Shown: piece by piece, positions 1 to 6,384 of the stretch | Layout: each line of letters begins with the position of its first letter | Position numbering within the stretch: position 1 is the first letter of the stretch | From: CANNDT01 sp945876205 | GTDB lineage: Bacteria > Acidobacteriota > Vicinamibacteria > Vicinamibacterales > UBA2999 | Direction of reading: 5' to 3' | Assembly: GCA_947503365.1 (NCBI GenBank) | Contig: CANNDT010000072.1 | Location: 1-22,787 of the forward strand | DNA length: 22,787 nucleotides | Notes under the pieces: model-generated | What the model saw: the letters and a program-made list of their open reading frames with translations, nothing else | Databases searched by the model: none | What the model was told of the DNA's origin: nothing | Made by a program: the position numbers and the translations under genes

Positions 1-506
1 GCTGTGTGGATGCGCTCGAGCGTCGCTCGAACATCGCGTATCAATTCAACTTCGTCAGGAACCTGAAGGCGCGGATGCGCCGCAAGGCGGCGGCGCATCC
101 CACGCTCTTCTCACTGGATGCGCTGCGGCGGGTGTGGACGGTGCGGCAGTTCGACGAGGCCTACACCGCGCCGCATCATGGATTCCGCGACGCGACCGAC
201 TATTACTATCGGGCGAGCGCGATGCGCGTCATCGACCGCATCCGGGTGCCCGCGCTGATCGTCACCGCGGAGGACGACCCGTTCGTCCCCGCCAACCCGT
301 TTCGCGACCCATCGGTCACCGGCAATCCGAACGTCACGGTGATGATCACGCCGCACGGGGGGCACTGCGCCTACCTCGAGCGCGCCGCCGGAGACTACGA
401 CGGCTACTGGGTGGAGCGGGAGATTGTCAGGTTTGCGGAGTCGCACCGAGCCGATCCATCAGCATCCGCCCGAACTCAGGTCCCTTCCCTGACTCTTCGT
501 GCTTGA
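1..506 (+). CDS. Alpha/beta-fold hydrolase, YheT-like (5' truncated)
   Basis: This is the C-terminal half of an alpha/beta hydrolase; the reading frame is open to the left edge, so the start and the nucleophile serine lie outside the window. The visible part has the features of the YheT/EMB8-like family: a helical cap segment with the GFRDATDYYYRAS motif, then a strand ending in TAEDDPFVP, which carries the predicted catalytic Asp, and GGHCAYLE, which carries the predicted catalytic His. Members of the family are esterase or thioesterase-like enzymes with poorly defined substrates. The last 80 bases overlap the 3' end of the convergent DUF72 gene, so roughly the last 26 residues are read from DNA that also encodes DUF72. 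The Arg/Ser-rich tail after the conserved helix is probably unstructured. Confidence 0.8.
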   Translation, partial: CVDALERRSNIAYQFNFVRNLKARMRRKAAAHPTLFSLDALRRVWTVRQFDEAYTAPHHGFRDATDYYYRASAMRVIDRIRVPALIVTAEDDPFVPANPFRDPSVTGNPNVTVMITPHGGHCAYLERAAGDYDGYWVEREIVRFAESHRADPSASARTQVPSLTLRA

Positions 507-1140
507 AATAGACGAACACCTCGCGGCAGGCGGCCGCCTGCTCCTGGATCACGCTCGCCCACCGGTCGATGTCCCCGGCCGTGTAGCCCTCGTCGCGGAG
601 CCGGAAGTATCCGTAGTCCGCTGTCATCTCCACGGGCGTGGAGAGCTTCTCGCTGTCGGCGACGCACAGCGCCAGGTTGCGCGCGCGCAACCGCGCGTAG
701 ACCTCCTCGTCCAGCCACGAGGCGTGCCGAAACTCGAAGGCCGCGCAGACGCGCGGCGGAAACGCGTCGAGAAACGCGTCGAAGAGCGCGAGATCCTTCT
801 TCAGGTTTGGCGGCAGTTGAAAGAGCAATGCTCCCAGCTTGGGCCCGAGCGTCGCCGCCGTCTCGAGGAACTGGCGCACCCGGTCGCCGCACTCGCGAAG
901 ACGCGCATCGTGGGTGATCCGCTTGGGCGCCTTGAGCGTGAGCTTGAAGTGCTCGGGGGTCGCCTTGTTCCAGCCGTCGAGGATCTTCTCGTTCGGCGCG
1001 CGGTAGAAGGTGTAGTTGATCTCCACCGTCGGGAAGCGCTCGGCGTAGTACGGCAGCATCTTCGCCGCCGGCAGCTTCTCCGGATAGAACGTGCCCTTCC
1101 ACTCCGGATAGTTGTAGCCGGACGTGCCTACCCGGATCAC
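427..1140 (-). CDS. DUF72 family protein (YecE-like)
   Basis: This is a DUF72 protein, a TIM-barrel-like family of unknown biochemical function. Diagnostic stretches are VGTSGYNYPEWKGTFYP at the N-terminus, VEINYTFYRAP, KAPKRITH, LLFQLPPN, FEFRHASW and a late VYFKHE. I chose the GTG at 1140, giving 237 residues that begin directly at the conserved VGTSG strand. This GTG overlaps the TGA stop of the upstream gene as GTGA, and a GAGG lies four bases upstream. A longer reading from an ATG at 1164 is possible but would add a non-conserved tail. The four-base overlap indicates translational coupling with the membrane-anchored gene at 1137-1793. The family assignment is firm; no substrate can be inferred. 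Confidence 0.9.
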   Translation of the reverse strand: MIRVGTSGYNYPEWKGTFYPEKLPAAKMLPYYAERFPTVEINYTFYRAPNEKILDGWNKATPEHFKLTLKAPKRITHDARLRECGDRVRQFLETAATLGPKLGALLFQLPPNLKKDLALFDAFLDAFPPRVCAAFEFRHASWLDEEVYARLRARNLALCVADSEKLSTPVEMTADYGYFRLRDEGYTAGDIDRWASVIQEQAAACREVFVYFKHEESGKGPEFGRMLMDRLGATPQT

Positions 1141-1793
1141 TGAACCTCGATTGGAGCGAGGCATTCTGCCTCTGACTCGACTCGCAGCGGCAGCCATCGA
1201 TCGAAATCGCCGTCCAGGGCCGCCACGATCAGCGCCGGAGAGAGCGCGGCGGGATCGAAGAGCGACGGGTCGCCGCCGGCGCCGCGCAGGAGCTGCGCGA
1301 CCTGTTGCCGGAACACGCCGAATTGCGGCGCATCGAAGTGGATGAAATAGACCGCGCGGGGCGCCCGCGGCTCACTCAGCCGGCGGACGACCAGGCATCG
1401 TGGCGCAAACGTCGCGTCCTCGAGGCCGGCCTCGCGCGCGGCGCGCAGGAGCATCTCCGGCGTGACCCTGCCGCTCAGCGCGCGCTCGTATTCGCTTCGC
1501 AGCACCAGCGGGATGCCGGGCCTGCCCGGCGTATTCTGGGACTCAGCCAACCGGACGAATGTCTGCCGCGACACCTGCGTGACCAGTTGCGGATCGGACC
1601 GGAGCGTCAACAGCGTTCCGGACGCTGCATCCGCTTCCAGCTCGAGGCGCCAGCCCGCCAGCCGATCCCGCGAGACGACGAAAGGCTCTGAGCGGGAGGT
1701 GTCGGCCGACCGCACGAACAGCACGGCCAGCGCTCCCAGCACGGCAAGTGCGATAACGCCCTTTATCGATCCGCGCACCAGTCTGGACGCCAT
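1137..1793 (-). CDS. Membrane-anchored hypothetical protein
   Basis: I do not recognise this 218-residue protein. It starts with a short basic segment (MASRLVRGSIKG) followed by one hydrophobic helix at about residues 12-28 (VIALAVLGALAVLFV). The remaining roughly 190 residues are predicted to be periplasmic. They form a mixed alpha/beta domain with a repeated acidic and Leu-rich pattern and no catalytic motif I can name; the only Cys residues are scattered. I preferred the ATG at 1793 over an upstream GTG/ATG reading from 1850 because it starts just before the membrane segment. Its stop overlaps the DUF72 start, so the two are probably one transcript. It is divergent from the copper lipoprotein gene across a 56-bp gap. 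Confidence 0.65.
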   Translation of the reverse strand: MASRLVRGSIKGVIALAVLGALAVLFVRSADTSRSEPFVVSRDRLAGWRLELEADAASGTLLTLRSDPQLVTQVSRQTFVRLAESQNTPGRPGIPLVLRSEYERALSGRVTPEMLLRAAREAGLEDATFAPRCLVVRRLSEPRAPRAVYFIHFDAPQFGVFRQQVAQLLRGAGGDPSLFDPAALSPALIVAALDGDFDRWLPLRVESEAECLAPIEVQ

Positions 1794-1849
1794 CGGTCTC
1801 AAGCGTAACCCGATTCGAATCCCCCTGAAAGTTGTTACAGTTACTGGCA

Positions 1850-2716
1850 ATGGTCATGTTGCGACTTCTGATGGCGGTCCTGGTGCTCACCGCCGCCGCA
1901 TGCGGACGCCCGGCCTCGCCCCCGCCCAAGCACTACGAGCTCAAGGGACAGATTCTGTCGATCAAGCCCGAGGAGCAGGAAGTGCTCGTCAAGCACGAGG
2001 ACATCCCCGGGTTCATGCCGGCGATGACGATGCCCTATAAGGTGAAGAGCGCGTCGCTGCTCGAAGGCCGGCAGCCGGGAGACCTGATCACCGCGACGCT
2101 CGAAGTCGGCGAGCTCGACGCCAACCTGACCGCAATCACCAAGACCGGCAGCGCGCCAATCGAGGATCCGTCCGCCGGCCCGGCGGTGTCCGCGTCCGAT
2201 TTCATCGACCCGGGAGATCCGGTGCCCGACAAGGCGCTGGTCGATCAGGACCAGGCGCCTCGTCCCATCTCATCGCTCCGCGGCCACCGCGTCGCGCTGA
2301 CGTTCATCTACACGCGCTGCCCGCTGCCTGACTTCTGCCCGCTGATGGACAAGCACTTCCAGCAGGTGCAGGACGCCGTGAAGAAGACACCCCAGCTCGC
2401 CGACGTCCAGCTCGTGTCGGTGACGCTCGATCCGGCGTTCGACACACCGGCCGTGCTGAAGAAGCACGCGCAGAGCCTGAAAGCCGATCCCGCGGTCTGG
2501 CACTTCGTGACCGGCGACCCCGCGGAGGTCGCGAGCTTTGCGAAGAGCTTTGGCGTCACCGCGGAGGCACGCACGCCGGGTGCAGCCCTCGAGCACAACC
2601 TGCGGACCGCGGTCATCGATCCTGATGGACGACTGGTGAAGGCCTATTCCGGCAACATGTGGACGCCGGCCGAACTCATTGCCGATCTCAAAGCGGCTCC
2701 CGCTCCCGCGCACTGA
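1850..2716 (+). CDS. CusF-like/SCO1-SenC fusion copper lipoprotein
   Basis: This is a two-domain periplasmic copper protein of 288 residues. The N-terminus is a lipoprotein signal with the lipid-attachment Cys at residue 18 (LTAAAC). Residues of about 30-90 form a CusF/CopA-like metal-binding barrel with the Met-rich PGFMPAMTMPYKV motif. Residues of about 120-285 are an SCO1/SenC thioredoxin-fold domain with FIYTRCP, Cys157 and Cys163 and the distal His249. Family members deliver copper to the CuA site of cytochrome oxidase or act in copper/thiol homeostasis. The metal Cys pair is spaced Cx5C (CPLPDFC) instead of the usual CxxxC. The start is uncertain: ATG at 1850 or 1856, or TTG at 1832; no good Shine-Dalgarno is seen. 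Confidence 0.92.
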   Translation: MVMLRLLMAVLVLTAAACGRPASPPPKHYELKGQILSIKPEEQEVLVKHEDIPGFMPAMTMPYKVKSASLLEGRQPGDLITATLEVGELDANLTAITKTGSAPIEDPSAGPAVSASDFIDPGDPVPDKALVDQDQAPRPISSLRGHRVALTFIYTRCPLPDFCPLMDKHFQQVQDAVKKTPQLADVQLVSVTLDPAFDTPAVLKKHAQSLKADPAVWHFVTGDPAEVASFAKSFGVTAEARTPGAALEHNLRTAVIDPDGRLVKAYSGNMWTPAELIADLKAAPAPAH

Positions 2717-3389
2717 TCCGGCCGAGCCGCCCGTTCTCGCCTTCACGCCGGCGGAGCGCCGGGTGATCGCGCGCCTCCGCACGCCCGGCGCGGTGCAGCA
2801 CTGGCTCAACGACCTTCCCTATAACACCGAGAAAGGCGGCGAGACGCTCCGCAGCTTTCGCGGCGTGGTGCGCACCGGCACCGCCCACTGCCTCGAGGCG
2901 GCGCTGTCGGCGGCCACCATCCTCGAGCAGCATCGCTATCCCCCGCTCGTCCTCAGTTTCGAATCGATCGATCTGCTCGATCACGTCATCTTCGTGTATC
3001 GAGGTCCGCAGGGATGGGGATCGGTGGCGCGATCGCGCGACCCGGGACTGCACGGACGCAAGCCGGTGTTCGCGACGCCGCGCGCACTCGCGCTGAGTTA
3101 CTTCGAGGGGTACATCGATTTCACGGGAGGCATCAAGGCGTACGCGGTGGTCGACCTGCGCGTGCTCGGACACTACGACTGGCGGCTCTTGAACAAGAAC
3201 GTGTGGAAGGTGGAGCAGCTCCTGCTCGACTGGCCGCACCGGCGCATCGCGTATTCAGCCGAACGCGCCGACCGCTTACGCCGCAAGTACCGCGCGTTCT
3301 ACCAGGCCCACGGCTACAAGCCGTGGAAGTACTACAAGGGCCGCGATCGTTGGACGACGCTACCGCCAGAATTCCGCGAACGAGGATGA
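2679..3389 (+). CDS. Transglutaminase-like cysteine-protease-fold protein, unknown function
   Basis: This is a conserved protein of unknown function. The core reads RTGTAHCLEAALSAATIL, then DLLDHVIFVYRGPQGWGSVARSRDPGLHG. The order is a helix-borne Cys, a strand-borne His in DHV and a downstream Asp in SRDPGLHG, which matches the Cys-His-Asp layout of transglutaminase-like proteins. The C-terminal third is very basic and aromatic (KPWKYYKGRDRW). The TTG at 2679 keeps the TPAERRVIARL segment that I recall as conserved in relatives, and it overlaps the SCO gene by 38 bases. A GTG at 2763 with GGAG six bases upstream would give a shorter protein. Enzymatic activity is inferred only from residue order. 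Confidence 0.75.
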   Translation: MPISKRLPLPRTDPAEPPVLAFTPAERRVIARLRTPGAVQHWLNDLPYNTEKGGETLRSFRGVVRTGTAHCLEAALSAATILEQHRYPPLVLSFESIDLLDHVIFVYRGPQGWGSVARSRDPGLHGRKPVFATPRALALSYFEGYIDFTGGIKAYAVVDLRVLGHYDWRLLNKNVWKVEQLLLDWPHRRIAYSAERADRLRRKYRAFYQAHGYKPWKYYKGRDRWTTLPPEFRERG

Positions 3390-3391
3390 AG

Positions 3392-3454
3392 GTTTCGTAA
3401 CCTTCGTGATCTTCGTGTCCTTCGTGGCCCTCGTATCCTTCGTGGCCTTCGTGT
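3392..3454. repeat. 9-bp tandem repeat array (CCTTCGTGN)
   Basis: Seven imperfect copies of a 9-bp unit, consensus CCTTCGTGN, run head to tail. The array begins three bases after the stop of the transglutaminase-like gene and ends on the stop codon of the convergent CPCC protein gene. It therefore fills the whole convergent intergenic gap. The end copies are degenerate (GTTTCGTAA, CCCTCGTAT). Confidence 0.85.
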
Positions 3455-3756
3455 CAATCGAGATCGAAGTCCCGCGACGGCCTCGTGATCGGCTCCTTGT
3501 TCGCCTGCTTCAACGCCTCTTCGAACCGCCGCGCCAGCGCATCGTCTCGCCCTTTTTCGGCCTCGACCGACTGCTCGAAGAGCGCTTCGCGCCGCCTGTC
3601 GGCCTCCGCCAGGATGCGACCCGCCTGGCCCAGCTCTGGCTTGTCGCCGCGCTCGGGCTCCTTGTGCGAGATGATGCGGCCAAGGTTGGTATCGACGACG
3701 AGCACCGAGTGACAGCAGGGGCAGGTGAGCTCGAGCTCGCTCTTCAGCTTGGCCAT
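3454..3756 (-). CDS. Small CPCC-motif protein, putative metal-binding N-terminus
   Basis: This is a 100-residue conserved hypothetical protein. The N-terminus, LTCPCCHSVLVVDTNLG (residues 10-26), looks like half of a zinc ribbon: a CPCC knuckle followed by a beta-hairpin, with a nearby His. The rest is a charged helix rich in Glu, Arg and Ala (AEADRRREALFEQSVEAEK), likely a coiled coil. Only one Cys cluster is present, so metal binding would need His ligands or dimerisation. The gene begins only 20 bp from the divergent EEP gene, and its start has a TAGAAT hexamer six bases upstream with no Shine-Dalgarno, which suggests a leaderless message. Its function is unknown. Confidence 0.75.
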   Translation of the reverse strand: MAKLKSELELTCPCCHSVLVVDTNLGRIISHKEPERGDKPELGQAGRILAEADRRREALFEQSVEAEKGRDDALARRFEEALKQANKEPITRPSRDFDLD

Positions 3757-3776
3757 TCGACTATTCTAGTTCTCGA
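3757..3776. promoter_or_regulatory. 20-bp divergent promoter region with back-to-back -10-like hexamers
   Basis: Only 20 bp separate the divergent starts at 3756 and 3777. The minus strand reads TAGAAT (3763-3768) six bases before ATG. The plus strand reads TATTCT (3762-3767) nine bases before ATG. Both would place transcription starts at or near the start codon. Neither gene has a Shine-Dalgarno. This is a prediction from sequence alone. Confidence 0.4.
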
Positions 3777-4505
3777 ATGAGTGAGACGCACTGGCGCACG
3801 CTTCGCATCGCCACCTACAACATCCACCGCTGCCGGGGCATGGACGGCCGCACGATTCCGGCACGGGCCGCCGAGGTCATCCGCTCCATCGAGCCAGACG
3901 TCGTCGCGCTGCAAGAGGTGATTGGCGCGGGTGCCAGTTCGGCGGGTCATGCCGAGGAGATCGGCGCGCTGCTTGGCATGGGTTGGGTGATGGCGTCGAC
4001 GCGGCACCTGCGGGGGTCGCTCTTCGGCAACGTCGTCCTGAGCCGCTTCCCCATCCTGCATCACACGCAGTACGACCTGTCGTGGAAGACGTGCGAGCCG
4101 CGCTGCTGCCAGCGCGTCGACATCGCGATCGGTGAAGATACGCTGCATCTCTACAACGTCCATCTGGGCACCGCGTTTCTCGAGCGGCGATACCAGGCAT
4201 CGAGACTGGCGGCGATCGTCCACGATCGCCGCATCGATCAGCCGAAGATCGTGCTGGGCGATTTCAACGAGTGGACCAAGGGGTGGGCGACGCAGATGCT
4301 CAGCGAGAAGCTGCAGAGCATCGATCTTCGGCAGCACCTGCGGCGGCGGAAGACGTACCCGGGAATGTTCCCGATGTTACATCTCGATCACATTTACTAC
4401 GATGGTCAGGTGGAGGTGGTGAAGATGGAGTTGCCGCGAACGCGAGCGGCGCTGATCGCATCCGACCATCTGCCGCTTGTGGCTGAGCTGAAGGTGAAGT
4501 TCTAG
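3777..4505 (+). CDS. Endonuclease/exonuclease/phosphatase (EEP) family hydrolase
   Basis: This is a 242-residue EEP-fold metallohydrolase. All family motifs appear in order: IATYNIHRCRGMDGR (Asn near the metal site), VVALQEV (metal Glu), GNVVLSRFP, LYNVHLG, VLGDFNEW (catalytic Asp and Asn), LDHIYYDG and SDHLPLVAEL (the Asp-His pair). The family covers DNA repair nucleases, sphingomyelinase-like enzymes and inositol phosphatases. With no signal peptide this one is probably cytoplasmic, but its substrate cannot be read from the sequence. A very similar arrangement occurs in phospholipase-D-adjacent EEP proteins. It converges with the small Cys protein, and the two TAG stop codons share a single CTAG palindrome at 4502-4505. 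Confidence 0.92.
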   Translation: MSETHWRTLRIATYNIHRCRGMDGRTIPARAAEVIRSIEPDVVALQEVIGAGASSAGHAEEIGALLGMGWVMASTRHLRGSLFGNVVLSRFPILHHTQYDLSWKTCEPRCCQRVDIAIGEDTLHLYNVHLGTAFLERRYQASRLAAIVHDRRIDQPKIVLGDFNEWTKGWATQMLSEKLQSIDLRQHLRRRKTYPGMFPMLHLDHIYYDGQVEVVKMELPRTRAALIASDHLPLVAELKVKF

Positions 4506-4726
4506 CCTTCCTCTTCGTACTCTTCTTCTTCGAGCGGCAGGGAGCGGGTCGGCGGGCGCAGGGCTTCACGGAAGTCGTACACCGGCAGGTCGCGCACGTG
4601 CAGCGACATCACGCAGTGAACGCCCTTCTCATCGACGACAACCGTCACCGGGCTGCCTTCGACGCCGTCGCGAAACGCGAGCCTGCAGCCGCAGGCGAGA
4701 CGGGCGTGCGCGAAGCCTTTCAACAT
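4502..4726 (-). CDS. Small conserved protein with CxC motif and acidic tail
   Basis: This is an unrecognised 74-residue protein. It has Cys12-Gly-Cys14 in one beta strand and His37-Cys38 in another (VVVDEKGVHC), which could together bind a metal ion. The C-terminus is strongly acidic (LEEEEYEEEG). The gene lies 12 bp downstream of the TlpA gene on the same strand. A TATGAT hexamer sits six bases before its ATG and there is no Shine-Dalgarno, so it may have its own leaderless promoter as well as read-through. Its stop overlaps that of the convergent EEP gene. The ATG at 4726 is the only sensible start. Confidence 0.65.
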   Translation of the reverse strand: MLKGFAHARLACGCRLAFRDGVEGSPVTVVVDEKGVHCVMSLHVRDLPVYDFREALRPPTRSLPLEEEEYEEEG

Positions 4727-4732
4727 AGCGCG

Positions 4733-4738
4733 ATCATA
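4733..4738 (-). promoter_or_regulatory. Predicted -10 hexamer (TATGAT), leaderless start
   Basis: TATGAT on the minus strand lies six bases upstream of the ATG at 4726, so transcription would begin at about the start codon. No convincing -35 is seen, because the upstream DNA is the 3' end of the TlpA gene. Confidence 0.35.
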
Positions 4739-5392
4739 CTACACACCGAGCGCGGTCCGGATCTCGCGCTCGAACTGTTCCTTGCTGGCGATGCCCGAGT
4801 GTTTCTTCTGAATCGTGCCGTCGCGCGCGATGATCACCGAGACCGGAATCCCCCACAGCGGACCGAACGCTTCCTGCACGTCTTCGCGCCCGAGTCCCAC
4901 GAGGATCGGATAGTTGATCTGGAATTCCTTCGCGTAAGGCTTGAGCTTGGCGACCGGATCATCGACCGAGAATCCGAGCACGACGAGATCGTCGGCGTAC
5001 TGCTTCTGCAGTTCGATGAGCGCCGGAATCTCGGCGCGGCACGGACCGCACCAGGTCGCCCAGAAGTTGAGCAGGATGACCTTGCCCTTGAACGAGGCGA
5101 GCTTCACCTCGACGCCGTTCATGTCCTTCAGCGTGAAGTGGAGCGGGGCCTGTGTGCCGGCGGCCTTCGCATCATCCGGGTCTGCCGCGGTCGCGGTCGC
5201 CAGCTTCCCGTCGGCGGCCGGCGGCGGCTGGTCGGCGTCCGGGTTGATGCCGCTCGGGCCGGAGAGAAACGCGAGCAGGACGAGGGCCACGAGCAGCGCG
5301 CCCATGCCGATCCACGCCGCCTTGCGGCGGTCGGGCGGCGCGTCGGCCTCGGGCGGAACGCTGGGTTGTTCCTGATCCATGTCTTCCACCAT
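4739..5392 (-). CDS. TlpA/ResA-like membrane-anchored thiol-disulfide oxidoreductase
   Basis: This 217-residue protein has a charged cytoplasmic start, one membrane helix at about residues 25-43, a Pro/Ala/Asp-rich linker, and a thioredoxin-fold domain from about residue 83 on. The active site is W114-C-G-P-C118 within LLNFWATWCGPCRAEIP, and the cis-Pro loop is GIPVSVII. Family members reduce periplasmic disulfides, for example in cytochrome c or oxidase maturation. The start at 5392 has GGAAG seven bases upstream. The stop of the anti-sigma gene lies one base before the ATG, so it is the third gene of the sigma/anti-sigma operon. That placement suggests a role in an envelope or thiol stress response, which is an inference. 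Confidence 0.93.
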   Translation of the reverse strand: MVEDMDQEQPSVPPEADAPPDRRKAAWIGMGALLVALVLLAFLSGPSGINPDADQPPPAADGKLATATAADPDDAKAAGTQAPLHFTLKDMNGVEVKLASFKGKVILLNFWATWCGPCRAEIPALIELQKQYADDLVVLGFSVDDPVAKLKPYAKEFQINYPILVGLGREDVQEAFGPLWGIPVSVIIARDGTIQKKHSGIASKEQFEREIRTALGV

Positions 5393-5393
5393 T

Positions 5394-5639
5394 CTATCGC
5401 TTCCGTTTGCGCAGCGACGCCTCGCAGCGGGACCGAAGCTCGGGGGACACGGCGGCCGATCGAAGGCGTGGCGCGCACGCCTTCAGCACGATCCGGGCGG
5501 TGTCTTCCTCAGACGCGCACGTCCGGCAGGGTGGACAACGGCCGAGGTGCTGCTCGATTTCGGCCTGCTCTTCTGGGGAAAGCAGGTGATCGACGAAGGC
5601 GGCCAGCCGCTCGAGTATGCGGCCGCAGTGCTTACCCAT
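5394..5639 (-). CDS. Zinc-finger anti-sigma factor (zf-HC2 type)
   Basis: This is an 81-residue anti-sigma factor encoded directly after its ECF sigma gene. It carries the zf-HC2 pattern with Cys5, then His31-x3-Cys35-x2-Cys38 in IEQHLGRCPPC; LAAFVDHLLSPEEQAEIEQHL is the helix typical of this class. There is no membrane helix, so it should be a soluble ZAS protein. In the RsrA type, thiol oxidation releases zinc and frees the sigma factor. I chose the ATG at 5639, which overlaps the sigma stop as ATGGGTAA and has GGGAAG upstream, over the TTG at 5651. The partner and mechanism are inferred from family and position. Confidence 0.85.
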   Translation of the reverse strand: MGKHCGRILERLAAFVDHLLSPEEQAEIEQHLGRCPPCRTCASEEDTARIVLKACAPRLRSAAVSPELRSRCEASLRKRKR

Positions 5640-6195
5640 GTGTCTTCCCAAGCGGCGCCACCCCGCGGAGTTTCTGCGCCAGCATCCGGCGTCCCCTCGA
5701 AATCCTCGACATCACGGTGCCCACCGGCACGCCGAGCATCTCGGCGATCTCGGCGTAGGTGAATTCCTCGACGTCGCGCAGCCACACCGCCTGGCGGAAG
5801 GCCTCCGGCATCTCGTCGAGCGCCGCCTGCAGATCGGCGTCGAGCGTCGCCCGGAGGAGAATGCGTTCGGGGGTCTCGACGGCGGCCCCGCCCGCACTAT
5901 CTGCCGGCTGCGCGCCGGCCTCCTCGACCCGATCGCTGTCGACGTCCACCGGCTCGCGCGCGGCGCCGCGCAGGCGGTTCTTCCAGGTGTTGTGGAGAAT
6001 CGTGTACAGCCAGGCTTTCAGATTGGTCCCGGGGGTGAAGCGATCCTCGAAGCGCAGGGCTTTTACGAAGGTGTCCTGGACGAGGTCCTCGGCGTCCGAG
6101 CGGTTTCGCGTCAACCGCATCGCCGTCGCATACAGCGGCTCGAGCAGGCGCATGGCCTCTGCCGCGAACGATGGTGAGGGGACGATGGAGGGCAT
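5632..6195 (-). CDS. ECF-type RNA polymerase sigma factor
   Basis: This 187-residue sigma-70 family protein has only regions 2 and 4. Region 2 includes RNRSDAEDLVQDTFVKAL and NLKAWLYTILHNTWKN. Region 4 includes MPEAFRQAVWLRDVEEFTY and the helix-turn-helix AEIAEMLGVPVGTVMSRI. An Ala/Asp/Glu-rich linker joins them. The ATG at 6195 was preferred over the GTG at 6201; neither has a Shine-Dalgarno. The operon continues with the anti-sigma and TlpA genes, with overlaps of eight bases and a gap of one base. An ECF-like promoter upstream suggests that it activates its own transcription. The stimulus may be thiol or envelope stress, judging only from its neighbours. Confidence 0.95.
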   Translation of the reverse strand: MPSIVPSPSFAAEAMRLLEPLYATAMRLTRNRSDAEDLVQDTFVKALRFEDRFTPGTNLKAWLYTILHNTWKNRLRGAAREPVDVDSDRVEEAGAQPADSAGGAAVETPERILLRATLDADLQAALDEMPEAFRQAVWLRDVEEFTYAEIAEMLGVPVGTVMSRISRGRRMLAQKLRGVAPLGKTHG

Positions 6196-6384
6196 GTGCA
6201 CATCCGGAGGTACAACCCGGAATCGGACCGTTTTATTCCGGAGACAGTATACGAGAGGCGAATTTCGTGGATGAGGACAGTCGGCGCGGGCATGATATCG
6301 TCTGGTTCAAATCGACCCGGTTTTGATAAAAACTCATCGGTACGTCCCTTGCTGCCGCCCCACAGGTTGAGAAGAGGAGAACTT
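6196..6384. other. Divergent intergenic region, sigma operon / Omp85 fusion gene
   Basis: This 189-bp gap holds the minus-strand ECF-like promoter. For the plus-strand gene there is an AT-rich stretch near 6320-6340 (TTTTGATAAAAACTC) that could be part of its promoter. The strong ribosome-binding site AGGAGA lies at 6375-6380. The frame is open through the gap upstream of 6385, but that segment lacks conserved features and precedes the signal peptide, so I do not call it coding. Confidence 0.5.
6211..6239 (-). promoter_or_regulatory. Candidate ECF-sigma autoregulated promoter
   Basis: On the minus strand GGAATA (6234-6239) is followed after 17 bases by GTTGTA (6211-6216), 15 bases before the sigma ATG. 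A GGAA-type -35 box is common for ECF sigma factors, and such operons are often self-activated. The match is by eye. Confidence 0.4.

Noticed and set aside
3392..3454. CRISPR array
   Set aside because: The 9-bp units are contiguous with no spacers and no cas genes are present; this is a simple tandem repeat.
4598..5758. 386-codon plus-strand open frame over the TlpA and anti-sigma genes
   Set aside because: It is an antisense shadow lacking any family motif; the minus-strand genes have strong motifs and overlapping starts and stops.
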